Source of the DNA: an uncultured Thermoguttaceae bacterium | GTDB lineage: Bacteria; Planctomycetota; Planctomycetia; Pirellulales; Thermoguttaceae | Length of the DNA stretch: 46,003 nt | Assembly (NCBI GenBank): GCA_938042245.1 | Contig: CALIRO010000016.1 | Coordinates: forward strand, 1-46,003 | Direction: 5' to 3' | Shown here: positions 1-8,294 of the stretch, one piece after another | Layout: each line of letters begins with the position of its first letter | How positions within the stretch are numbered: the stretch's first letter is position 1 | Translations under genes and position numbers: made by a program | The notes under the pieces: generated by a model | The model's input: only the letters and a program-made list of their open reading frames with translations | What the model was told of the DNA's origin: nothing | Database searches by the model: none

Positions 1-140
1 TTCGTCGATAGCCCCAACATATAGCAGCACTGCCAACATTAGACTCAATATATAGTGTCCAACAATGAGAACCGATAGGCAAAGGAATGCATCAAATGTT
101 CATAAAGTTCATGTGATGTTCAGTATTTTGCAGAGCTTCC
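1..140 (-). repeat. Inverted repeat, copy 1 (tRNA-Ser-associated)
   Basis: The reverse complement of this stretch matches 15920-16061 at roughly 90% identity by hand alignment, so the two copies are inverted relative to each other. On the minus strand it begins a few bases after the 3' end of tRNA-Ser(UGA). It is cut by the window start and may extend further. The element contains two related sub-motifs, CACTATATATTGAG and CACTATATGTTGGG, and a short direct repeat of ATGAAC. There is no plausible ORF and there are no obvious terminal inverted repeats. Confidence 0.85.
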
Positions 141-145
141 CCTAT

Positions 146-232
146 CGGATGGGGAGGGATTCGAACCCCCGGTGGGCAGAAACCCACACCGGTTTTCAAG
201 ACCGGCGCCTTAAACCACTCGGCCACCCATCC
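146..232 (-). tRNA. tRNA-Ser (anticodon UGA)
   Basis: On the minus strand the gene starts GGATGGGTGGCCGAGTGG and closes with the matching acceptor strand CCCATCC plus discriminator G, the usual base for serine tRNAs. The anticodon stem CCGGT/ACCGG encloses the loop CTTGAAA, giving anticodon TGA, which reads UCA/UCG codons. A long variable arm between the anticodon stem and the T arm (GGTTCGAATCC) fits a class II tRNA. CCA is not encoded. No clear promoter is visible upstream. Confidence 0.97.
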
Positions 233-269
233 AGCAAAATCTTCCGTAACCACTGCAGCCAAATGAAGA

Positions 270-404
270 AAATGAAGAAGCTGTCTGGTTTGATCCGTGG
301 GAAAGCCTTTGGGTGTGCCTGCCGCGCAAGCGGGTATCCAAAGCAAAGAACCTTGGAAAACTACCCCAAAAAACCGTCTCCCTGGTTTTGCAGGAATGCC
401 TTGG
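270..404 (-). repeat. Dispersed repeat family, copy A
   Basis: Its reverse complement aligns with 6930-7080 and 35953-36090, and in part with 31141-31220. Shared blocks are a GGCATTCCTGC-type end, a T-rich middle (GGTTTTTTG) and a GGCAGGCAC...CCCAAAGG...GGATC...CAGNCAG end. It lies just upstream of tRNA-Ser(UGA). No coding capacity is evident. Confidence 0.8.
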
Positions 405-677
405 TACACCATTCAGCCGAAGGGGTACAATCTTTCTTTTCGGCCAACCCGCCGCCGAAAAGAAGAACCCGGATGCTTTATTGTATCTTTGATTTTTACT
501 TAGGGGAGTCCTATAGGCAATGGCCTATTTGGGCCTGCCAAATGCTTCCGGGGCTTCCTCTCGTTGGAGAAGTGTCAAAAGGAAGCTCTCCCTCAGGATG
601 AACCTTTTGCTCTCCAAACGGCCATAGCCTAACCCGTGGATATGGGGGGTCTCCCAACATCTTCAGGGAATCTTCTG

Positions 678-721
678 GGGGGTAAATATCTCCAATAAAG
701 GGGGTAAATGTCTCTGATAAA
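678..721 (+). repeat. 22-bp tandem duplication
   Basis: Two adjacent 22-base units, 678-699 and 700-721, both start GGGGGTAAAT and end ATAAA, differing at three positions. The surroundings are rich in G runs. No function is apparent. Confidence 0.75.
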
Positions 722-1219
722 AATAAAGTTGTATCAAAATGGGCGTGAGGGGCATATTCTAGCTCTTTAGGAGGGGGTTTTGTGCCACTTAAAGGTGGCA
801 ATATATACGTCTATAGGGGCAAAACAATAGCAAAAACTTCCTAACTTTCTTAAACCCTGGCGGCAACCCCCCATTAGGCAGCAAAACCCAGCGGAAAACC
901 AGTTGGGTCCAGCTCAACGAAGGAGGCCGGAACTCTTTAGGCTGAGCAAGGGGAAGGCCAGACCTTCTCAGAACGGGAGTTTTTTCTTTGGGAGAAATTT
1001 GCGTATCTCGGGTAGATATTCTAAGGTTGTACAGGTAAGTTTGCCGGGGTCTTTTCAGAGGGTTGGTAGGGAAGGCGCGTTGGGGGAAGGAGTAGGAATT
1101 TCGGTGAACTTTTTTGCTGGACGCCTGAGGGATATCCAGGGGGAAGGGGTTTTTCGGTTCATTCGGCCGTCTGCGGAAGTTGTGGGGAAGAGGTGGTGGG
1201 AAAATCGGATGGGTTTTGA

Positions 1220-2167
1220 ATGATGATGAACTTAAATTCTCATTGGGCGCGGGATGGTGCTTTGCCGGAATGGAAGAAGATGTTTCTTGCTGCGGCGTTG
1301 CCGGCGTTGCCGCAAAGTGCGATTCGCTTGTTGGAGCTTTCGCACAATCCGGACAACGGTCCTGCCGAGTATGCGCAGCCGATCGAAGCAGATCCGGGCC
1401 TAAGCAGTCAGGTACTTCGGTTTGTGAATTCTTCTTATTTTGGTTTTTCGCAGGAGATATCGAATATCAAGCAGGCGATCACATTGGTGGGGGTTCGGAC
1501 GATCAAGAATTTTGCCCTCTGGAGTGCGGTGTTTAGCTTAGTGCCCAGTCCCAAGTGTGGGCCGTTTGATTTGCAATGTCTTTGGCAGGACTCATTACGT
1601 CGGGGTCTGTTTGCCCGGCTGATGGGGAAACTGATGGGGATGAAGGATACGGAAGACATTTTCACAGCGGCATTGTTACAGGATTTGGCGATTCCTTTTT
1701 TAGCCAAGCAGCAGGCGGCGGAATACCGACAGTTGTTGGAGGAAGCCCGGCGGAGCCAGAGGCCGCTATCGGTTTTGGAGCAGAGGCGATTTGGGTGGAG
1801 CCATGCCGAGGTAGGTGGTTGGTTACTTCGGCAGTGGCATTTACCGGAGGGGATGGCCTGTTTAGTGGAGGGGCATACGCAGGTAGAGCGTTGGTTGGCT
1901 GATTGCCGCAGCGAAGCGGCACGATTAGTGGTGGCCATGTCGGCTTTGTTACCGACGGCATGTGGAGGGGGCTGGTATGAGCGGGCGGAACTTGAGGGGG
2001 CGTATGAACGCCTAAAGAGACAAAAGAGGGAGAAGTGGCCGAGTTTGGAGGAGATTTTCGGCCAAGTGGACAGAGATTTTGCCGATTTTGCCCCAATTCT
2101 CAAAATTATCCATCCTGCCAAGTCGTTGAGTCTTACTTATCAAGAGGCCTTGGCCAGTGTGGAGTAA
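1220..2167 (+). CDS. HDOD domain protein
   Basis: This is a 315-residue cytoplasmic protein whose first ~215 residues match the HDOD fold, a degenerate relative of HD phosphohydrolases found in bacterial signalling proteins. The family signature LPALPQSAIRLLEL is followed by IEADPGLSSQVLRFVNS and ITLVGVRTIKNFAL. The position normally occupied by His-Asp reads LLQDLA, so the metal-binding histidine is missing, as expected for a non-catalytic HDOD domain. A later WSHAEVGGWLLRQW block also fits the family. Three ATG codons in a row (1220, 1223, 1226) leave the start open by two residues; only a weak G-rich ribosome site precedes them. The gene stands alone, and its partner or target is unknown. 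Confidence 0.85.
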   Translation: MMMNLNSHWARDGALPEWKKMFLAAALPALPQSAIRLLELSHNPDNGPAEYAQPIEADPGLSSQVLRFVNSSYFGFSQEISNIKQAITLVGVRTIKNFALWSAVFSLVPSPKCGPFDLQCLWQDSLRRGLFARLMGKLMGMKDTEDIFTAALLQDLAIPFLAKQQAAEYRQLLEEARRSQRPLSVLEQRRFGWSHAEVGGWLLRQWHLPEGMACLVEGHTQVERWLADCRSEAARLVVAMSALLPTACGGGWYERAELEGAYERLKRQKREKWPSLEEIFGQVDRDFADFAPILKIIHPAKSLSLTYQEALASVE

Positions 2168-2624
2168 ATAGGCAACTATTGGAATTTTTTCCGCCAATAT
2201 TTAAGCTCTCATATTTAGAAACTTCTATAATTGGCGTTTTAAAAATTAGTTACAGCATTTTGGCTAATCGAAAAGACTACGATTTGGCAGTTGTTTTACC
2301 GCTTATTCTCTTCCACAACCAGCCGCTTTCCAGGAAGAAAAACTTTCTCCTCAAAACTGCCATTATCCTCCTAGGTTCCCCAAACGATTAAAAAGAAGGG
2401 GCACCCAGGGCAAGAGAATGCATCAGGGAACCTCATGGATTGGGATGACGGCTTCCCTTTTTCTATGGAACTCGGTCAAAACGCCGCTCAACCCTTGGGA
2501 AAATGATGCCTTCTGCGTAAAATAGAATTTAAGGAGGCAGACGCTGTTTTCTCCTCTTAAGGCTTCTATTTAGGATGTTCAGTGGCCGATACAGAGGCTG
2601 GCAACAGTTGGGGAACTGGAGAGC
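2168..2624. other. Intergenic region, nothing recognised
   Basis: This AT-richer spacer separates the HDOD and TPR genes. I see no ORF with a ribosome site, no tRNA-like fold, no strong terminator and no member of the repeat families found elsewhere. It presumably carries the promoter of the TPR gene, but no convincing -35/-10 pair was found. Confidence 0.5.
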
Positions 2625-3140
2625 ATGATGGCACAAGATCGCATCCGATTGAAACACTTACAACGCCAAGCAGAAGGCTATCTAGAGCTTGGGCTGGCCC
2701 AACAAGCTCTAGATACTTTGGCCAAGATTGGCAATCCGGAGACGTTCGGAGCCCACCTGCTCTATCTGCAGGGAGAAGCCTTGCGAAGTCTCCAGCGATA
2801 TGAAGAGGCGATTATTCCTCTGGAAAAAGCGGCGGAGGGAGACCCTCGAAATATTCAGATTTGGTTAGCCCTGGGCTGGTGCTACAAACGCGTGGGGCGA
2901 TTAGATTCGGCCATTGAAGCCATGCAAAAGGCCTTGGAAGTAGACCCTGCGGAAGCCCTGTTGCACTATAATTTGGCCTGTTATTTAAGCCTGGCTGGGC
3001 AGAAACATCGGGCGATCCGGGCCTTGGCTCGAGCCTTAAAACTAGACCCTCATTATCGGGAGCTCCTCGATAAAGAACCCGATTTCGACCCGATTCGGAA
3101 CGACCCGGACTTTCTGGCCCTGAGCAGTTTGGTAGCCTAG
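2625..3140 (+). CDS. TPR repeat protein
   Basis: This 171-residue protein consists almost wholly of tetratricopeptide repeats, helical scaffolds for protein-protein contacts. Three repeats can be read: AHLLYLQGEALRSLQRYEEA, then NIQIWLALGWCYKRVGRLDS, then LLHYNLACYLSLAGQKHRA, each followed by a helix ending in the usual (A/L)-x-DP. The C-terminus, KEPDFDPIRNDPDF, is a common tail of stand-alone TPR proteins. There is no signal peptide, so it should act in the cytoplasm. The start is ATG 2625 (or ATG 2628), preceded by ACTGGAGAGC. It converges on the beta-propeller gene, only 89 bases away. The binding partner cannot be told from sequence. Confidence 0.85.
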   Translation: MMAQDRIRLKHLQRQAEGYLELGLAQQALDTLAKIGNPETFGAHLLYLQGEALRSLQRYEEAIIPLEKAAEGDPRNIQIWLALGWCYKRVGRLDSAIEAMQKALEVDPAEALLHYNLACYLSLAGQKHRAIRALARALKLDPHYRELLDKEPDFDPIRNDPDFLALSSLVA

Positions 3141-3229
3141 GATCCTTAGAAACTCTCCTTTTTGCCCGTTCCCTACGCGGAAGGGGAAGGTTGATTTTTG
3201 GTTTGGCTTTTGCCGAGCGGTTTTTTCGG

Positions 3230-5116
3230 CTAAAGTGCTCTGATGTGAACACAGGAACAGTTGTCGGATTTTTCGGTAGATTTTCCCTCCTCCGGGGGAA
3301 AGCCAATGGCCACCAGATAGGTTTGAGTAGCAATGTATAAAAATCCATCTGCTGCCGTTGGGGTGCTATAAACTGCCTGGTTCATTTGGTTTTCTGCCAG
3401 GATCTTTTTTTCTCGGCTCAGAGCAAAGACAACCACATCGCCATCTTCGTCAGCAAGATAGACTTTTCCATCGGCCACCAGGGGCGAGGCCCAGATGGAT
3501 GCCAGCATGTCGTGGGTCCACAGGAGCTTGCCGGTCCGGGCGTCCAGACAATGCACCAGACCGGCAAAATCGCCGATGACAAGCAACCCTTCGGCAATGA
3601 CGGGCATGGCAATCGTGCGGTGGAACGTCTCCTCGAACTGAAGCTGGCCGTCGCCGTTAAGATCCTGGCCGGTATATTTCCATATCAACGTGGAAAGGGG
3701 ATTGGGTTTAATAAGGTGGCCGGCAGCCGGATCGGCGGCCTGGAGTCGGCTTGGGGGCACCCGGTTGCCGAGCCGATCCACCACCACCTCCGGACTGGTG
3801 TCGCCTCGGCCTGTAGGATCAAGGCACCATAAAATCCCTGGGCCTTCTCCTGCCAATTGGGGGTCTTGCCCGGTGGCGATATAGACCCGGTTTTCCCAGA
3901 GCACGGGAGTGGCTATCAATTCATTTCGGTCGCCTCGGCCATCCGGGCGCCAGCGAGCCTGTTTCGGATTGTAGTCGAACCGCCAGAGAAGTTTCGGACG
4001 GCCTTTTTCCTGCTCCGCCCCGGCCAGGAAGCTATACAACCAACCATCACCCCCAGGAAAGATCACCTGAGCTACCCCGCCCAAAATACCCACCGCCGGA
4101 GAACCCCATTGGCCGTGCAAGATATTTTTCCCTGGTGAGTTGTCGGCCCAAACCAGCTTGCCGGTTCTTTTCTCCAAGGCCAAAAAACTCGGGGCTTCCG
4201 GCGCTGGAATGTGTTGATGGGATTCATCCACCCCATTGCCTGTGCCAACAAAGAGCAAATCTCCAGCCGCCGTGACCGAACAACTGGCCATATTGTGTTG
4301 CCGGCTTCCTACCTGCTGCATCATGTCGAACAGCCAGACAATATCGGCCTCATGCTCCGCTTGGACAGGTTCCTGTTGGTAGGGGCCGTCGTTTTCTCCG
4401 TCCAGGAATCCTTCGGTGTCCAGGCAGAGGACTTCCCCTCGATTGGTAACGATCCAGAGGCGATCCCCCTCGATAAGGGGGCTAGAACAGATGCCCACCT
4501 GAGGCCAATCATGGGCCTGTCCGCTGGGCAGCTTTTCCCGGGAAAGTTGCCAGAGAAACCGGCCGGTCTGGGCATCAAAGGCTAAAAGGCATCCTAAATC
4601 CACCGAAGCAGGATATCGTGGCAAGTACCCGGCCCCATTGTTGGTCCCGCAGAAGACTTTGCCGCCTGCTACCACCGGCGCCCCGAACGTTTGAGAACCG
4701 AGTCGTGCGATCCATCGGATATTTTTTGCCCCTTTTGGGTTCCAGGCCCCGGTGGCTGGATCTATCTGCCCAATTTGCCAGTGGGTGGGTAGGGGCCCTG
4801 CGTGGAGGAGATTATTTCGGCAGCCACCGCCGCCCCATTGACTTGCATTCCCTACCGGGCGTTTTACCTGGGCTGGGATAAGAGGGGATTTTTCGAATCC
4901 TGGGACCAAAGGAAATCCTAGGGGCAAAGGCTGTTGGGAGACCCCTTCTGGGGGCAAATCTTTCGCTGCATGAGGGGGTTTCGGCATGGCAGGGGCAGGA
5001 TCCGCTCTTTTGTTTTGCCCTGATACCCCACTGGCCGCCAACCCGATCCCTGCCAAAATTACCCCCATAGCACTCATCCATCCGCCACGAAATAGGTGCT
5101 GTTTTTTGCCCCTCAT
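3230..5116 (-). CDS. Exported PQQ-like beta-propeller protein
   Basis: This 628-residue protein has an N-terminal signal sequence (MRGKKQHLFRGG, then a hydrophobic run to about residue 33) followed by a Pro-rich linker and a beta-propeller of PQQ-like repeats. Blades show the typical alternation of xAPVVAGGKVFxG with LLAFDAQTGRFLW, repeated as SSPLIEGDRLWIVTNRGE, LALEKRTGKLVW, MPVIAEGLLVIGDFAG and CLDARTGKLLWTHD. Such proteins are usually scaffolds, or quinoprotein-like enzymes when they carry the PQQ ligands; no ligand set was verified here. One inter-blade loop carries DLNGDGQLQFEE, a full EF-hand calcium loop. I chose ATG 5116 because AAAGGAG lies 7 bases upstream and the signal peptide then begins at once; an in-frame start 28 codons earlier lacks both. 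Confidence 0.85.
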   Translation of the reverse strand: MRGKKQHLFRGGWMSAMGVILAGIGLAASGVSGQNKRADPAPAMPKPPHAAKDLPPEGVSQQPLPLGFPLVPGFEKSPLIPAQVKRPVGNASQWGGGGCRNNLLHAGPLPTHWQIGQIDPATGAWNPKGAKNIRWIARLGSQTFGAPVVAGGKVFCGTNNGAGYLPRYPASVDLGCLLAFDAQTGRFLWQLSREKLPSGQAHDWPQVGICSSPLIEGDRLWIVTNRGEVLCLDTEGFLDGENDGPYQQEPVQAEHEADIVWLFDMMQQVGSRQHNMASCSVTAAGDLLFVGTGNGVDESHQHIPAPEAPSFLALEKRTGKLVWADNSPGKNILHGQWGSPAVGILGGVAQVIFPGGDGWLYSFLAGAEQEKGRPKLLWRFDYNPKQARWRPDGRGDRNELIATPVLWENRVYIATGQDPQLAGEGPGILWCLDPTGRGDTSPEVVVDRLGNRVPPSRLQAADPAAGHLIKPNPLSTLIWKYTGQDLNGDGQLQFEETFHRTIAMPVIAEGLLVIGDFAGLVHCLDARTGKLLWTHDMLASIWASPLVADGKVYLADEDGDVVVFALSREKKILAENQMNQAVYSTPTAADGFLYIATQTYLVAIGFPPEEGKSTEKSDNCSCVHIRAL

Positions 5117-5211
5117 CCGGGCTCCTTTCTGGAAGTGGTTCCGCAGAGGATCCAAACCATTTCTAATCGGCGGAAATGGGAAAAACATAGGATAGGGCAA
5201 ACAACAGGGTG

Positions 5212-6840
5212 TTACAATCGGTCGGCTTGTTGGAGGATGTGCGACAGGACGAATCGGGCGGCCTGATCGACATGGATGGGCTGGATCATTTCGGCGCCAT
5301 CGAGGTCGGCTACGGTTCGAGCCACCTTGGCCAGCCGATCGGTAGTCCGGGTAGAAATCTGCCGTTCGGCTGCCAGACGCTTATAGTGTTGGAAGGCCTC
5401 CTGGCTGAATTGGCAATACTCCAGCAGTTTGGCGGGGGGAATGGCGGCATTGAAAGGAATCTCCGTGCCGGCGAATCGCTGGTGCTGGCGGATTCGAGCC
5501 GCTTGGACCTTGGCCCGGACTTCCTGAGTAGTGGGCCCAGAGATAGGAGAAAATCGTTCATCAACAGTAATTTTGTCCATTTCGACGATCATGTCGATTC
5601 GGCTCAGCAGCGGCCCACTAATACGGCTTTGATATTTCTGAACCGCTTCGGGCGAGCAGATGCACCGATCGGTGCCGTAGTAGCCGCAGGGGCAGGGATT
5701 CATGGCTGCGACCAAGGTAAATCGACAAGGCAGACTGATACGGAAGTTCACGCGGCTGATGGTAATGGCCCCGTCTTCCAGAGGTTGGCGAATGGCCTCC
5801 AAGGTGTTTCGGGAAAACTCTGGCAATTCGTCCAGAAACAGGACTCCTAGATGGGCCAGGGTAATTTCGCCGGGGCGCATATTGGCCGAGCCGCCGCCGA
5901 CCAGAGCTTCTTTGGAGGCCGAATGGTGCACTAGTCGGAAGGGGCGCCGGTTGACAACCCGGCCGTCTTCCTCCAGCAGACCTGCTGCGGAATAGATCCG
6001 GGTCAGTTCCACCACCTCTTGTGGCAAAAGGGGCGGGAGGATGCCGGCCATGGCATGGGCCAAAAGCGATTTTCCCTCTCCGGGTGGACCGATCAGCAGC
6101 AGATTGTGCCCGCCGGCGGCGGCGATGAGGGCTGCCTCCTTGGCCGCTTGTTGGCCTTTGATCACGGAAAAGTCCGGGGCTTTATGAACGGCCGATTGCA
6201 AGCGGATCTGCTCGGAAAGCACATTCTCCAAGCGGCGGGTCCCTCGGAAAAATTCAACGACCTCTTCCAGGGACCCCACAGCAGCCACCTGACAGCGGCG
6301 GCGTTCCGGTTGTAAGGAAATCACAGCACATTCTTTTTCGTTGCCGACCGGCACGATCAGGGTTTGAAAGGGGCTAGCCGACTCGACAATGGATAAAATA
6401 CCACGTACCCGGCGGATTTCTCCATGTAAGCCTACCTCGCCCACCAGCACGTAGTTGCCTTCCACGTGTTCCGGCAAATCGGGCAGATAGCCGGCGGCCT
6501 GCAACATGATGATTGCTATGGGCAGATCGAGCCAGGCGCCTTCTTTGGGCAAATCCGCCGGCGTCAGATGAATCTGGATCGTTACCTGCGGCGGCGGAAT
6601 CCGCAATTTGTTGAAGGCGCCGGCGATGCGGCTGATCGACTCTTTGACCGTTTGGCGCGGCAGGCCGGTAATACTGGTTACCTTTGGCCATGGTTTGGGT
6701 TTTTGCAATATGTGCATGGCTCGGGCCTGGACTTCGACCAATTGCCCTTGCAAACCCAGGACCACCCCGCCTACCAACGAATGATCCCGATGCAATAACT
6801 CCTGAAGCTCTCTTCGGGCCACATGTACCATCTTTGCCAT
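5212..6840 (-). CDS. YifB/ComM-type Mg-chelatase-like AAA+ ATPase
   Basis: This 542-residue protein has the order of the YifB/ComM family: an N-terminal Lon-protease-like (ChlI) domain (ITGLPRQTVKESISRI, HLTPADLPKEGAWLDLPIAI), then an AAA+ core with Walker A GPPGEGKS near residue 250 and Walker B GVLFLDELPEF, then a C-terminal Mg-chelatase domain. The four-cysteine segment CPCGYYGTDRCIC is also family-typical. ComM of naturally competent bacteria is a branch-migration helicase used in recombination; the role in planctomycetes is not established. The N-terminus is longer than in most relatives by roughly 20-30 residues (MAKMVHVARRELQELLHR), but AGGAG sits 9 bases before ATG 6840, so this start is kept. 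Confidence 0.93.
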   Translation of the reverse strand: MAKMVHVARRELQELLHRDHSLVGGVVLGLQGQLVEVQARAMHILQKPKPWPKVTSITGLPRQTVKESISRIAGAFNKLRIPPPQVTIQIHLTPADLPKEGAWLDLPIAIIMLQAAGYLPDLPEHVEGNYVLVGEVGLHGEIRRVRGILSIVESASPFQTLIVPVGNEKECAVISLQPERRRCQVAAVGSLEEVVEFFRGTRRLENVLSEQIRLQSAVHKAPDFSVIKGQQAAKEAALIAAAGGHNLLLIGPPGEGKSLLAHAMAGILPPLLPQEVVELTRIYSAAGLLEEDGRVVNRRPFRLVHHSASKEALVGGGSANMRPGEITLAHLGVLFLDELPEFSRNTLEAIRQPLEDGAITISRVNFRISLPCRFTLVAAMNPCPCGYYGTDRCICSPEAVQKYQSRISGPLLSRIDMIVEMDKITVDERFSPISGPTTQEVRAKVQAARIRQHQRFAGTEIPFNAAIPPAKLLEYCQFSQEAFQHYKRLAAERQISTRTTDRLAKVARTVADLDGAEMIQPIHVDQAARFVLSHILQQADRL

Positions 6841-7471
6841 TCTGGCTCTCCTGGACTACACGGGATATTGTCCGAATCTTTCCAAGACGGAGCGGCGGCA
6901 AGGTGCCCATGTTGTAACACGTAGTGCACAAAGGCATTCCTGCGAAAGCAGGAATCCGGTTTTTTGTATTAGTTTATTTTGTACTAGTATACTTGTTCTG
7001 GATTTCCGGTTGCTCGGCAGGAAGACCCAAAGGGCTTTCCTCGGATCAACCAGGCAGGTGGTTCATTTGCCTGAAGTGTTACCCGAAGTTTAAAGGTGAA
7101 CTTAGCGCCTTCTGGCAATTCTGTCGGCTCAAGGAGTGGTTGTCAAGCATCGCCAATCTTGCCCGCCGGGCCGAAAAAAAGGATAATAAAACATATAGCA
7201 CCCTTTCAGTGCCATGACGGCCAAACTCCTGGAAGCAACGGTGGTAAAAAATGTACACCGGTTCCCTTTCTGTGGGAGAATGTTAGCTCACGCCGGGGTT
7301 TGGTTCTCCAGGGGGCGGGTGCCGGTGGATTTTCCAGAAGCAGGCGGATCATAGGCAATCAATTTGTTCTGGTTATTCTGGAAACCCGACTTTTCTCGGC
7401 TAGACACCGAGTCGGACGATGGGAACACAAATCGCTGTGGGAGACTCGATGTTTTTCTGGAGCCATCTCCG
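6841..7471. other. Intergenic region between yifB-like and regulator genes
   Basis: These 631 bases between divergent genes contain dispersed repeat copy B (6930-7080). The remainder, 7081-7471, has no protein-like ORF; a reading frame open from 7364 only extends the response regulator upstream and lacks a ribosome site. Promoters of both flanking genes should lie here, but I could not identify them with confidence. Confidence 0.5.
6930..7080 (+). repeat. Dispersed repeat family, copy B
   Basis: It shares with copy C (35953-36090) the opening AAGGCATT(C/T)CTGCG, the TTTTTT-rich centre, and the end running through GGCAG, CC(C/T)AAAGG, TTCTTCGGATC or its variant, and CCAGGCAG. Copy A is the same element inverted. 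It lies in the spacer between divergently transcribed genes. Confidence 0.8.
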
Positions 7472-8164
7472 ATGCCTCTAGAACGGATTCTGGTAGTTGA
7501 TGACGAACAGGAGATTCAGCAGTTAATAGACTATACCCTCCGGAAAGAGGGATATCGGGTGTTATGTGTGGGATCGGCGGAAGCAGCTTTGGCGGAAGTG
7601 CGACGGAACCGACCGGATTTGGTGATCTTGGATTTGATGTTACCGGGGATGGATGGTCTGGAGGTATGCCGACGGCTGCGCCGGGAGCCGGAAACGGCGG
7701 AGTTGCCGATTGTGATTCTATCGGCCAAGGGGGAAGAGGCGGACATTGTGGCTGGTCTAGAGCTGGGGGCGGATGACTATGTAACCAAACCGTTCCGACC
7801 GAGGGTGTTGGTGGCCCGGATTCGGGCGGTGCTTCGACGGAGGCAATCGGGCCCTGCCGAGGAGGCCGCTCCCATGCGGGTGGGCGATTTGGCAATCGAT
7901 CCGGTCCGGCATGAGGTGTTGGTGGCTGGAAAGCCTGTGCATCTAACGCCTACGGAGTTTCGGGTGCTTTATGCCTTGGCACGTCGGCCAGGCTGGGTGC
8001 TCACCCGCCAGCAGATTGCCGCCGCCGTCTATGGCGAAGAGGAGCCGGAAGTCGATCGGGCCATTGATGTGCAAATCGTGGGTTTACGTAAAAAGCTCGG
8101 CTCAGCCGCCCCATATATCCAAACCGTTCGAGGCATCGGCTACCGATTGAAGGAACCGAACTAA
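7472..8164 (+). CDS. OmpR/PhoB-family response regulator
   Basis: This is a 230-residue DNA-binding regulator of a two-component system. The receiver domain (residues 1-120) has the acidic pair D10/D11, the phospho-acceptor D54 in VILDLMLPGMDG, S84 and K107 in DDYVTKPF. The C-terminal winged-helix domain (about 130-230) shows LTPTEFRVLYALARRPGWVL, DVQIVGLRKKLG and IQTVRGIGYRL, as in PhoB. ATG 7472 gives a standard PhoB-like N-terminus (MPLERILVVDDE); the open frame further upstream encodes nothing family-like. A cognate kinase follows 130 bases later on the same strand, so the pair probably forms one phosphorelay. The coding strand is strongly G-rich here, in contrast to the downstream operon genes. 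Confidence 0.95.
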   Translation: MPLERILVVDDEQEIQQLIDYTLRKEGYRVLCVGSAEAALAEVRRNRPDLVILDLMLPGMDGLEVCRRLRREPETAELPIVILSAKGEEADIVAGLELGADDYVTKPFRPRVLVARIRAVLRRRQSGPAEEAAPMRVGDLAIDPVRHEVLVAGKPVHLTPTEFRVLYALARRPGWVLTRQQIAAAVYGEEEPEVDRAIDVQIVGLRKKLGSAAPYIQTVRGIGYRLKEPN

Positions 8165-8294
8165 TCAGCTTACTAGGTGCTTGGTCCGCCAGTTCGACCC
8201 TCTGCTTGTACAATACCGAGTTAAGGAGCTGAGCGAATCGGCTTACCAAGAAAGCAATCGGCAAATAAGGCGCCGAAACGAAGGAAGCTAGCCA

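Larger units (their letters stand above)
233..1219. other. Intergenic region with repeats, no convincing gene
   Basis: This stretch holds a dispersed repeat copy (270-404), a 22-bp tandem duplication (678-721) and a perfect 6-bp hairpin at about 783-800 (TGCCAC-TTAAAG-GTGGCA). The ORFs here are short, start at weak codons, have no Shine-Dalgarno sequence and encode protein without recognisable motifs. The part after about 900 is G-rich on the plus strand and may be the leader of the HDOD gene. Confidence 0.6.

Noticed and set aside
65..801. ORFs of 60-178 codons in the first 800 bases on both strands
   Set aside because: They run through the tRNA gene and repeat copy A, start without ribosome sites and have no protein-like motifs.
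903..1223. ORF of 106 codons just before the HDOD gene
   Set aside because: Starts with TTG and no Shine-Dalgarno; its composition follows the G-rich DNA and it overlaps the HDOD start.
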